DNA from: Acidobacteriota bacterium
GTDB lineage: Bacteria; Acidobacteriota; Terriglobia; Acidiferrales; UBA7541
DNA length: 10,007 nt
Assembly (NCBI GenBank): GCA_003224135.1
Contig: QHYO01000118.1
Location: 6,866 to 16,872 of the forward strand
Direction: 5' to 3'
The translations under genes and the position numbers were made by a program. Shown piece after piece: positions 1-7,078 of the stretch. A model generated the notes under the pieces. That model was given only the letters and a program-made list of their open reading frames with translations, was not told the origin of the DNA and searched no databases. Numbering within the stretch: the stretch's first letter is position 1; each line of letters starts with the position of its first letter.

Positions 1-719
1 TTACCGTGTGGAGTCGAAGAAAACAAGAAGCCAAGGTCTTCGACCCAACGGCTCACGTTTGGTGTTCTGTACTGCTTTTTCGTCATCGCCCACCACCGGC
101 GCAAGATCCTGCACTTGCATGTGACACGAAATCATGCTCTTTGGGTTGTACAGCAAATACGCTAAGCATGGGCCTACAAACAGCTGCACAGATTCTTGCT
201 ATTCGACCGAGATGCAAAGTTTGGAGCCGATGTAGTTTCGGCTGTGAGAGACATCTAAAGCCAACCAACTCGCACGGTCTTTCACAGTCCGTAGCAGAAC
301 GGTGTTGCTGAACGCTCGGTTGGGAACCAAACAATCGACTCTCGCCAGTCGGAAACCATCCCCGGAAGGTCATGAGGATGGATACAAAAGATATTGCGCT
401 GGCCCATGCCAAGACTCGCCGGTACCGAAATGCAGCGGCCGGAAGAACGCCCTCACGCAGTTCTTGTGCCATGTGCGCGGTGAAAGTTTACGTCGTCCCC
501 TTCGCACCGGTAAAGTCGGTCCTGCACCTATAACATGCTTCCGCACACCACCAGGAGACCGACCCGTGCAGAAACCCGTTTTGCTTGTTGCAATCCGAAG
601 AGAAATTCACCGACACGATGGCAAGGCTCACCCGAGACAACAAGCAGGAGGGAACGCGGGCCGACACGCATGAGCGTGGGCCGGCCCGTCCCAACATAGA
701 TCGCTGTACCTGCTCTAAA
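1..719. other. No supported gene; intergenic or decayed sequence
   Basis: Open frames exist on both strands, but they overlap one another, use rare-looking residue mixes (many Cys, Arg, Trp and Ser) and show no recognisable domain. I therefore treat the stretch as non-coding or decayed. The minus frame covering about 1-150 (ending with TAA at 1-3) contains the string QVQDLAPVVGDDEKAVQNTK. From memory this resembles poorly conserved open frames often annotated next to insertion sequences; see findings. A GC-rich imperfect hairpin lies at 658-687. Confidence 0.5.
658..687 (-). terminator. GC-rich hairpin 3' of the 720-1187 gene, possible terminator
   Basis: The left arm GGGCCGACACGC (658-669) and right arm GCGTGGGCCGGCCC (674-687) form an imperfect hairpin of about 12 pairs, with a four-base loop and a two-base bulge. 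It lies about 33 bases past the stop of the minus-strand gene ending at 720. No T-run follows on the minus strand, so if it terminates transcription it is not a canonical intrinsic terminator. Confidence 0.3.
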
Positions 720-1187
720 TCAGGCTTTGGCCGCCGCTGCAGACTGGGTACGCATCTGCTTCATGAATTGCCGCATGGCCGCGACATGACCGGGCTTACG
801 CTGCTCCGCCCAAGATTCGTAGCGCTGGACTGCTTTTTCCAAGTGCGCGAGGAGTTGTTTGTCCGCGAATCGCTCGCGGAACTCCGGGACGATGGGCTTG
901 ACCTGCTCCCACACCCCGAAAAATTCTCCGCTGGTCTCAAAAAAGAGATCTTCATGCAGAAGGCCGTAGTTCAGCAACGCACAGGCTTGCTCCCAATAGC
1001 CGACCACCATTCCCGCGAACGCCCCAGCTTCGGTTCCGGGTGCCGCGATGCGCATGGCGTCGTCGAGGGAATTCACGATGTAGTTTTTGGCGAACCAATC
1101 GCGTGCCTGACGTAGACGGGCTTCTCGGCGTAAGTCGTAGATCTGAAGGTGAAGTTGTGCTTGTTCGTGCGTCGGATTTCCGTCCAT
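720..1187 (-). CDS. Conserved-looking hypothetical protein, 155 aa
   Basis: Function unknown. The protein has no signal peptide or membrane helix and looks like a soluble, mostly helical cytoplasmic protein. Residues about 7-35 are a charged helix (LHLQIYDLRREARLRQARDW). The centre is hydrophobic with aromatics (GYWEQACALLNYGLLHEDLF), and the C-terminal third is helical and charged, ending in an Ala-rich tail. The ATG at 1187 is preceded by GGGAG about 8-9 bases upstream, a good Shine-Dalgarno site that fixes the start. I see a faint likeness to DUF4760-type proteins but cannot confirm it. The gene stands alone, divergent from the receptor gene with about 675 bases between them. Codon pattern and charge distribution look genuinely coding, unlike the opposite-strand frames. 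Confidence 0.75.
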   Translation of the reverse strand: MDGNPTHEQAQLHLQIYDLRREARLRQARDWFAKNYIVNSLDDAMRIAAPGTEAGAFAGMVVGYWEQACALLNYGLLHEDLFFETSGEFFGVWEQVKPIVPEFRERFADKQLLAHLEKAVQRYESWAEQRKPGHVAAMRQFMKQMRTQSAAAAKA

Positions 1188-1255
1188 GTTCCTTGTCTCC
1201 CTTTCCTTCGATTGATTGAATTACGTTTGAACGGGCTGAATCTTATATCCTTTGA

Positions 1256-1438
1256 CGGAGGCCAAATCGACACGCTAGCAGCATCTCCAACACGCTATCG
1301 GGCTCGTTGACCGATGCGTTATGCTCGATGAGCCCAACCAGCAACCCTACCCGGCCTGACCGAGTTGGCGTTGGCACCGGCGTGTTTGCCCTTGGGTCGC
1401 CTCGTGTCATCGAGTTCGGACTGAAGGTCACTTTCTAG
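1256..1438 (+). pseudogene. Remnant of the C-terminus of a TonB-dependent outer-membrane receptor
   Basis: A plus frame open from the TGA at 1253-1255 to the TAG at 1436-1438 ends in GSPRVIEFGLKVTF-stop (about 1394-1438). This is the pattern of a last outer-membrane beta-strand with terminal Phe. It aligns position by position with the end of the intact receptor: RVIEFGLKVTF against RSIRFTLRYRF shares R, I, F, L, K/R and the final F. The sequence just after each stop is also alike (TTCTAGCTTTTTT against TTCTAACTTTTTT). Only about the last 20 codons are convincing. Further upstream the frame does not look like a barrel, and no start, plug or signal peptide is present. I infer a deleted or decayed paralogue of the downstream receptor. 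Confidence 0.5.
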
Positions 1439-1863
1439 CTTTTTTGGCTCAAGGAGACGGCGGGGGCTGAGCGGTTCTCCGCCGTCCCTGTCTTATGTTG
1501 TGACATCTTTTGTGCTCTCAATCAATTCTCACCGCGCCAAGCCTTAGGACAGGATCGTCTCTCCGGAATCTCGAATTTTAATTTCTAAAAACTGTAGATT
1601 GTTCGCAGCTCTTGGTGAGGTGGTGCCCGTAGAGCCTGTATTTTTACTGATAAAATGGCACTTAAATGTCGCTAAAGTCGTAATCACTTTGGTAGTGGTT
1701 ATGCATGGCTGACAAGTAGTTGTCGGTATGCGCGGGGGAAGTTGTAGAGCAATATGGGGTTCTGCTTCCTCCAAGATAGTCTCGCCTTTTTGATCGATTG
1801 ACATAAATAGAAGTCTGAGCCGGAAATAGAGTCGGACCCGGAAGTCAGAAAAAGGAGTACGGG
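1439..1863 (+). promoter_or_regulatory. Leader/promoter region of the receptor gene
   Basis: About 420 bases without a credible gene lie before the receptor ATG. The tract at about 1560-1680 is AT-rich compared with the coding DNA around it. Visible elements are a small inverted repeat GACAA-GTAG-TTGTC (1711-1724), a second imperfect one at 1682-1698, and a TTGACA hexamer at 1798-1803. I see no good TATAAT-like box at 16-18 bases from that hexamer, so the promoter is not assigned. The Shine-Dalgarno AAAGGAG at 1851-1857, six bases before the ATG at 1864, is strong. Confidence 0.4.
1456..1486 (+). terminator. Hairpin after the receptor remnant, possible terminator
   Basis: GACGGCGG (1456-1463) and CCGCCGTC (1479-1486) form a perfect 8-bp stem around a 15-base loop, starting 17 bases after the stop codon of the receptor remnant. 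The following bases (CCTGTCTTATG) are only weakly T-rich. Its position suits a relic terminator of the decayed gene. Confidence 0.35.
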
Positions 1864-4800
1864 ATGTCCTATTTGAAGCGGCTGTTTTATTTGGCGGCTA
1901 CTGTGGCAGTTGTATTTTTTCTAGTCCAAGGAGTAGCGGCACAGGAAACGACGGGCGGTTTACAGGGCACGGTGAAGGATCCTTCGGGAGCGGTGGTGCC
2001 CATGGCGCACGTTGCAATAACAGGCAGCAACTTGGTGGGAAGCAAGGAACTTGATACCGACGGGAGCGGTTACTATCGGTTCGCGAACCTTCCCCCTGGC
2101 ACGTACACCGTCAGGGTGACTGCCAAAGGCTTTTCAACTGTAAAGCGCGAGTTAGTTCTTGAGGTGGGCCACCTCCCCACCGTTGACGTTGCACTTGAGG
2201 TGGGTTCGAGTACTACGGTCGTCGAGGTAAATGCTGCAGCTCCAGTGATCGACGTCACCACAACTCAGAATCTAACGAACGTCACGAACGACGTGATTGC
2301 TAACGTTCCCCACGGCCTCAGCTTCCAGTCGGTCATTCAGTTTGCGCCAATGGCTCGCAACGAGCCTCTTGCCGGTACCTCCATGAACGGCATGGGGTCG
2401 GGCGGCACAGGTGGCTCACTGCCGGGCAGCAGCGGCAACGGCTTGGGCTTCGGTTTCTCCATCGGCGGCGCCGCTGATTCGGAGAGCAGCTATCTCGTGG
2501 AAGGCCAAGATACGGAGAACAACTCCGGTGGCTATTCCAAAGCCAATGTTCCCTTCCAGTTCATTCAGGAAGTCGAAGTTAAGACTTCGGGCATCGAAGC
2601 GGAGCACGGCGGCGCTCTCGGCGGCGTGATCAACGTGATCATGAAGAAAGGCAGCAATGCCTATCACGGCGAATTGTTCGCTACCTATGAACCCTCGGGT
2701 GTGGACGCGAATCCCACAAACGCCTTCTTGCGTTATGATCCAAATGATAGCGGTAATGCTGTCATTGGTCAGGACCCCGGAGTACAGCTCTACCAGGCGC
2801 GGAAGGACCATTTCCGCATCCTTCAGCCTGGCTTTAGCGTTGGTGGACCGATCGTCAGGGATCGCCTATGGTTCTTCACGGGCTTTGCGCCTCAGATCAA
2901 CAGCAGGGCTAAAACAGTTAACTTCGGCACCAATGATGGCAATGCCGGCAATCAGTACTTTACCCAAGACAGAGAGATCTACTACGGCACTGCCCGCCTT
3001 GACGCCTCTCTGACGCAGAAGATACGCCTTTTCGGTTCGTGGCTATATCAGTACGCCCGTGAAACCGGAAACTCCTTGCCGATATCGGATCCGACAGCAG
3101 CACAGGTGGCGGCCGGTTACGTGAATACGTCTACGTTTAGTCCCTTGTCGTCTTTCTCGCACGGCCTGGGCTGGGCGGCTCCGAACTCGACCTACAACGT
3201 CGGCGCTGACATCAGCCTGACCCCAAAGATCGTAGCGACCACCCGCTTCGGCTACTTTTTTGAGAACTATCACGACTTTGGCTGGCCAACCACGGCTCCG
3301 AACCTTGTGTGGAATACCACTGGCGCGCAGGGAGTAGATAATGCGGGCAATCCCCTGCCGGCCGCTCTGGCGCAACCCGCGGGCACTTCCACCACACCCT
3401 ACCTTGGCAGTTTTACCCTGTTTAACGCCAATAAGCACTATCAATTCGACCAGGACGTGGCGTTCTTCAAGGGCGGTTGGTGGGGCACGCACAACATAAA
3501 GCTTGGCTACCAGCTCAACCATCTGACCAACGTGATCGATCAGAACGGCAACGTGCCCCAAGCATTCATTAACCCTGGCAGCGGGCAGAGCCACAGCCCG
3601 TTCACACAAACCGGTTCAGCGAACTGTGCCACGCTTACCAACACCTGGGGGGTCTGCGCTGGTCAATATGGCTATCTGACAGTGCAGGACTTCTCGACGA
3701 TTCTGACCAAGCCTGCCAGCGACTATAACCACGCCTTCTTTGCGCAGGATTCCTGGAATGTTGGCCGCGGGTTAACCCTAAACCTCGGCATCCGCATCGA
3801 GAAAGAATACCTTCCCGCTCCTTCTGGCTACAACATCAAGTCAATCAATTTCAATTGGAGCGACAAGATTGAGCCTCGCCTGGGAGCTGCCTGGGATCCA
3901 ACCGGCCACGGCAAGATGAAGCTCTTCGGCAGCTATGGCGTGGTCAACGATGTCATGAAACTGTTGCTTGCCCAGACGTCGTGGGGCGCGCAGTCCTTTG
4001 AACAGTGCATTTACGCTCTTGGCCCGGATGGGACGGCTGCCGGGTTCAGCGTCTCCGATATCAATCTGATCTACGTGAACGGCCGCGCTTGTCCGAACGG
4101 CCCGGCCACCACGCAAGCCAACTTCGCCGGTGGCACAACCCCGTCATCCCTGGTCGACAGCACGTCCGGCGTTTCGCTGGTTGAAAACATCAACCTTCGT
4201 CCGTGGGAGCCGGTCGCACCCGGCGTGAAGCCCTATCGCCAGCACGAGTACGTCGCTGGGTGGGACTACCAGATCTCAAAGGACTGGGCGTTTGAAGTCC
4301 GCTATGATCGTCGCCGTCTCGACCACGCCATTGAGGACGCATCATTGTCGGACCCGGCTTGGGGCGAGACATATACCATCGTTAATCCGGGCGAGGGTGT
4401 GAACAAGACCATCGACGGCTATGCCGCCTTCTTGACCTCCCTTGGCCAGGCATACGGCGTTCCGGGATGGGCGTTCAACGCGGGGTCGTTCGGCGCCCCT
4501 TTATTCGGCACGTGTCCCACATGTCCAGCCAACCCCAAGGCTATCCGTAACTACGACGGCGCGGAGTTCCGGCTGACCAGGACCCCAAGCAAGGGTTGGG
4601 CCGGATCATTCAGCTACACCTGGAGCCGCTTGTGGGGCAACTATACGGGGCTGACTACCACCGACCAGATCGACGGCGGGTCGACGGGACGCAACTCGCC
4701 CGACACCACCCGTGCCTTCGACGAGCCGTTTTACTATTTCGGAGCCAATGGCAAGTCAAACGACGGCCCTCTGCCGACCGATCGTCCGAACACGTTCAAG

Positions 4801-5424
4801 GGCTACGTGTATTATCAGCGACCGTGGGGCAAGGGCCAGACAACGACCTTCGGTCTCTTTCAGTCTGCCTACCAGGGCAGCCCGGTAAGCTCATACATTG
4901 ACTTGGCCAGCATGCCATTCGGCCAATTGGTTGCCGAAGCCACTTACATCTATGGCCGCGGCAAGTGGGTTAACATGACCAGTGACCCGGCGACCGGAAA
5001 CATCACGCTTGGCACCCCCTTTACCCGCCGTACTCCGTGGTTCACCCAATCGGATTTGAATGTTGGACATCAGATCAAGGTGGGCGAGGGCAAGGCCATC
5101 GCCTTTGAAGCAGCCGCTTTCAACCTGCTCAACCAGCGCGCCATCACCGCGTACTACGGAGGCATGAACTCGGTGAATTTCCAAACTCCTTTGGTTCCAG
5201 GTCCTGGAGTCAGCATCTTCAATGGTGCGGCGACGTACCAGGCGCTCGAGAGCGGGTATACACCACAGACGTGGATCAACGGAGTTCCGGGATCCCCATC
5301 CGGTTGTACAACAGCATGTAACACTCCGGCCGTTCCATCGGTGATTAAGAGCTCATGGTATGGGCAGCCGTTCCTCTTCCAGAACGCGCGCAGTATTCGC
5401 TTCACGCTGCGCTACAGGTTCTAA
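1864..5424 (+). CDS. TonB-dependent outer-membrane receptor with carboxypeptidase-regulatory-like domain (Oar-like)
   Basis: This is a 1186-residue outer-membrane beta-barrel transporter. Residues 1-26 are a Sec signal peptide (KR followed by a long hydrophobic core, with likely cleavage near VAA-Q). Residues about 31-113 form a carboxypeptidase-regulatory-like beta-sandwich (GTVKDPSGAVVPMAHV, then GSGYYRFANLPPGTYTVRV). A plug-like domain covers about 115-265, closing with GGVINVIMKKGSNAYHGE. The rest is barrel with many aromatic strands, ending in RFTLRYRF with a C-terminal Phe as expected for BAM-assisted insertion. The plug contains a Gly/Ser/Met-rich stretch (about 170-200). The only eight cysteines occur as four close pairs (588/598, 715/743, 884/887, 1148/1152), which suggests disulfide-closed external loops. 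The start is fixed by AAAGGAG six bases upstream. The substrate is unknown: no SusD-like partner or degradative enzyme lies nearby. Such receptors usually import large ligands with TonB-ExbBD energy. Confidence 0.93.
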   Translation: MSYLKRLFYLAATVAVVFFLVQGVAAQETTGGLQGTVKDPSGAVVPMAHVAITGSNLVGSKELDTDGSGYYRFANLPPGTYTVRVTAKGFSTVKRELVLEVGHLPTVDVALEVGSSTTVVEVNAAAPVIDVTTTQNLTNVTNDVIANVPHGLSFQSVIQFAPMARNEPLAGTSMNGMGSGGTGGSLPGSSGNGLGFGFSIGGAADSESSYLVEGQDTENNSGGYSKANVPFQFIQEVEVKTSGIEAEHGGALGGVINVIMKKGSNAYHGELFATYEPSGVDANPTNAFLRYDPNDSGNAVIGQDPGVQLYQARKDHFRILQPGFSVGGPIVRDRLWFFTGFAPQINSRAKTVNFGTNDGNAGNQYFTQDREIYYGTARLDASLTQKIRLFGSWLYQYARETGNSLPISDPTAAQVAAGYVNTSTFSPLSSFSHGLGWAAPNSTYNVGADISLTPKIVATTRFGYFFENYHDFGWPTTAPNLVWNTTGAQGVDNAGNPLPAALAQPAGTSTTPYLGSFTLFNANKHYQFDQDVAFFKGGWWGTHNIKLGYQLNHLTNVIDQNGNVPQAFINPGSGQSHSPFTQTGSANCATLTNTWGVCAGQYGYLTVQDFSTILTKPASDYNHAFFAQDSWNVGRGLTLNLGIRIEKEYLPAPSGYNIKSINFNWSDKIEPRLGAAWDPTGHGKMKLFGSYGVVNDVMKLLLAQTSWGAQSFEQCIYALGPDGTAAGFSVSDINLIYVNGRACPNGPATTQANFAGGTTPSSLVDSTSGVSLVENINLRPWEPVAPGVKPYRQHEYVAGWDYQISKDWAFEVRYDRRRLDHAIEDASLSDPAWGETYTIVNPGEGVNKTIDGYAAFLTSLGQAYGVPGWAFNAGSFGAPLFGTCPTCPANPKAIRNYDGAEFRLTRTPSKGWAGSFSYTWSRLWGNYTGLTTTDQIDGGSTGRNSPDTTRAFDEPFYYFGANGKSNDGPLPTDRPNTFKGYVYYQRPWGKGQTTTFGLFQSAYQGSPVSSYIDLASMPFGQLVAEATYIYGRGKWVNMTSDPATGNITLGTPFTRRTPWFTQSDLNVGHQIKVGEGKAIAFEAAAFNLLNQRAITAYYGGMNSVNFQTPLVPGPGVSIFNGAATYQALESGYTPQTWINGVPGSPSGCTTACNTPAVPSVIKSSWYGQPFLFQNARSIRFTLRYRF

Positions 5425-5467
5425 CTTTTTTCCGCTGTGCCTGAACGGCGCGGCGGCAGCTTTCCAG

Positions 5468-5500
5468 GGGCGCTCCGATTTGATCGGGGCGCCCTTTTTT
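5468..5500 (+). terminator. Intrinsic terminator of the receptor gene
   Basis: Arms GGGCGCTCCGAT (5468-5479) and ATCGGGGCGCCC (5483-5494) pair over 12 positions with one G-U wobble around a TTG loop, followed directly by six T. It begins 44 bases after the stop of the receptor gene, as expected for a monocistronic transcript. Confidence 0.92.
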
Positions 5501-5630
5501 ATTTTGTGGAAGCTTTGCTCCGCGCAGCAGTGTAGAACTCGCTCAAAGTTATTTTCGACGGAGGTGTTTATGCGAAGCCCAGCCCTCTCCCGAACTGCGA
5601 ATCGATCGTGCTGCCTCATGCGGACACCAA

Positions 5631-6281
5631 ATGTGGTATCAAGACCCCGACGCTTGCAGAAAGGATGTCGAGGTATTCCTCGCGCGCATTGCCATCCAGT
5701 CGACAAAGGCCAAGGTCAGAAATGTCATGCACGGTGTTTTTGCTCACGCTTGCCGTCACGAGTGGTTGCAAAAGAATCCCATCAGCCTTGTGCGGCAGGG
5801 CGCGAAACGGGAAAAGGCGCCTGATGTTTTGGATGCCGAAGAACTAAGAAAACTTCTTGCGGAACTTCAGAACCCCGCACGCGTGCTGGTCTTTCTGACC
5901 GCCGCCACGGGATTGAGAGTGTCCGAGGCTCTTGGACTGAAGTGGTCTGATGTTGAATTCGGCACACGGATGACCAATTTGAGCCGCGCAGTAGTTCATC
6001 GCCACGTTAGCGAAATGAAAACGGAAGCGTCTCAGAAACCAGTTCCAATGGCTGGCGCGTTGGCCAATGCACTCCTTGGATGGAGCGGACAAACGCCTTA
6101 TCGCCAGCCCGAAGACTGGGTATTCGCTAGCCCGAAGATGAAATGGCAAGCAACCCTACTGGCCGGAAACGCTGCTGAGGTGCTACGTGCAGCGCATCGC
6201 CAAACATCTAGGTATCACGAAGAAGATAGGCTGGCACACCTTCCGCAGAACTTTCGCAACCCTTCTCACCGGAAGCAATGA
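5631..6281 (+). pseudogene. Tyrosine recombinase (phage-type integrase) remnant, N-terminal fragment
   Basis: Residues about 12-185 of this frame match the core-binding end and first half of the catalytic domain of a tyrosine site-specific recombinase: TKAKVRNVMHGVFAHACRHE (the final helix of the core-binding domain), then REKAPDVLDAEELRKLL, AATGLRVSEALGLKW with catalytic Arg (R96), and EMKTEASQKPVP with the beta-hairpin Lys (K130). The family is normally about 350-400 residues, so roughly the first 130-150 are missing. The opening residues before about 12 do not look like integrase, so the frame's first ATG is probably not an original start. After about 6175 this frame leaves the family (AAHRQTSRYHEEDRLAHLPQ) while homology continues in the +1 frame. 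It is therefore both 5'-truncated and frameshifted. Its 3' end points at the tRNA-Gly gene. Confidence 0.85.
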
Positions 6282-6414
6282 GAACACCAAGACCACTCAG
6301 GAGCTAATGCGGAAGGCGAACGCCGGAATCACCATGAACCTGTACGCACAGGCTCTAACGCCCGCGAAACGTGCAGCACATCTGAAAGTGGTTGAGATGA
6401 TCCGGCCAGCGGCG

Positions 6415-6431
6415 GGAACAGCTTCTGTTCC
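6415..6431. repeat. Perfect small inverted repeat between integrase remnant and tRNA
   Basis: GGAACAG (6415-6421) and CTGTTCC (6425-6431) are perfect complements around a three-base CTT loop. On the plus strand three T follow, so it might have acted as a weak terminator for the integrase. On the minus strand it lies about 35 bases past the tRNA 3' end, without a T-run. Its role is uncertain. Confidence 0.4.
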
Positions 6432-6465
6432 TTTGTGTCCCCACGCTCAGGAAGCAGAGATATTA

Positions 6466-6539
6466 TGGAGCGGCCTATCGGAATCGAACCGACACCTGAA
6501 CCTTGGCAAGGTTCCGTACTACCACTATACTAAGGCCGC
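6466..6539 (-). tRNA. tRNA-Gly (anticodon GCC)
   Basis: Read on the minus strand, the cloverleaf is complete. The acceptor stem is GCGGCCT/AGGCCGC (7 pairs), followed by T8-A9. The D stem is GTAT/GTAC. The anticodon stem is GAACC/GGTTC with loop TTGCCAA, giving anticodon GCC (glycine, codon GGC and also GGU). The T stem is GTCGG/CCGAT with loop TTCGATT. Discriminator base U73, typical for bacterial tRNA-Gly, is followed by an encoded CCA (6466-6468 on the opposite strand). Length is 74 bases including CCA. Its 3' end faces the integrase remnant, so it is the probable attachment site of the lost or degraded island. It could be cotranscribed with the small gene at 6642-6854, but it has its own promoter-like sequence. 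Confidence 0.95.
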
Positions 6540-6552
6540 TCGGTTTCAATTA

Positions 6553-6582
6553 TTTATAACACGCCTTCGCGGAAAGCGACAA
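6553..6582 (-). promoter_or_regulatory. Promoter of tRNA-Gly
   Basis: On the minus strand a TTGTCG hexamer (6577-6582) and TATAAA (6553-6558) are 18 bases apart, with the -10 box 13 bases before the mature tRNA 5' end. An inverted repeat CGCGGA/TCCGCG (6568-6573 and 6584-6589) overlaps the -35 region. Its meaning is unknown. Confidence 0.55.
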
Positions 6583-6641
6583 GTCCGCGAATTTTCTGTG
6601 TTTCCCTAGAATGTTCCTGCTGAAATCATCCTGTTTGAAAT

Positions 6642-6854
6642 CTACGAGACTTGCGAAACGCGCACGGATTTCACTACCGGCGACCGGCGCTGGCGCTCGG
6701 CAAACCGCGTGGCCTTTTCCTTATCGGTGTACACGCGGCCGAATTTCTCCCCGTCGGCATAATAAACGGTCACCAAAAAGTGGTGATGGCGCCTCCGCTT
6801 GTCTTTGTTGAACGGCGCTTTGCCCCTCTTGGCAGTCTTGGTTGTTTTAGGCAC
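6642..6854 (-). CDS. Small basic hypothetical protein, 70 aa
   Basis: Function unknown. The N-terminal 24 residues are very basic (KTTKTAKRGKAPFNKDKRRR followed by HHH). A compact part follows with a beta-alpha-beta feel: FLVTVYYADGEKFGRVYTD (two strands), KEKATRFAERQRR (helix) and VVKSVRVSQV (strand). The basic tail suggests nucleic-acid or ribosome contact, but no named domain is recognised. The start is GTG (6854), with GGAG about 9-10 bases upstream. The gene points toward tRNA-Gly, about 100 bases downstream. The composition is more protein-like than the overlapping plus-strand frames, and such short basic proteins are common in acidobacterial genomes. Confidence 0.68.
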   Translation of the reverse strand: MPKTTKTAKRGKAPFNKDKRRRHHHFLVTVYYADGEKFGRVYTDKEKATRFAERQRRSPVVKSVRVSQVS

Positions 6855-7078
6855 GTTCCCACGCTCCGCTTGAAAAACGTCCCTGAACTATCGCAAGGAA
6901 AAGGCCCAAAGCGCAAGCCTCAAATACGACGTTCTTATGCAGGATCCAGGGTTAAAGATGGACAACCTTGCATAGCAAAATACGCTCTTTCGAGCAGAAA
7001 AGCATGAAACATTTTAAGGATTCCAACGTCTTTATCTATGTGAGGAGATTCGCTGGCAGGCGGAAACAGACCATGATT

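Larger units (their letters stand above)
6187..6609 (+). pseudogene. Tyrosine recombinase remnant, C-terminal catalytic fragment running antisense through tRNA-Gly
   Basis: This frame carries the second half of the integrase catalytic domain: ITKKIGWHTFRRTFATLL with the HxxR box (H17, R20), LMRKANAGITMNLYAQALTP with the nucleophile Tyr (Y53), and AKRAAHLKVVEMI. The position that is normally His in the LMRHAN-type motif is Lys here (K43, codon AAG at 6313-6315). That is a change at a catalytic site and fits a dead enzyme. The homologous frame just upstream of 6187 is open but belongs to the same broken gene, so the GTG at 6187 is not a likely real start. After about 6412 the frame leaves the integrase and reads the tRNA-Gly gene antisense, so the tail is not meaningful protein. 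With the fragment at 5631-6281 this is one inactivated integrase gene. Confidence 0.85.

Noticed and set aside
83..697. Several overlapping frames of 60-130 codons on both strands
   Set aside because: They lack recognisable motifs and credible ribosome binding sites, have atypical composition, and overlap each other on opposite strands.
585..1115. A 176-codon plus-strand frame
   Set aside because: Mostly antisense to the better supported minus gene at 720-1187, which has a strong ribosome binding site and protein-like composition.
3043..3609. A 188-codon minus-strand frame inside the receptor gene
   Set aside because: It lies wholly inside a clear receptor gene and its residues show no domain; typical shadow frame in GC-rich DNA.
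5360..5824. Plus frame with GGAGGTGTTT before an ATG at 5570
   Set aside because: The Shine-Dalgarno site is good, but the following residues are Arg/Cys/Ser-rich and overlap the integrase remnant in another frame. It may be the start of a lost gene, not a current one.
6968..7078. Longer N-terminal start for the small hypothetical gene
   Set aside because: The 37 added residues look unlike the rest and no ribosome binding site precedes 6968.
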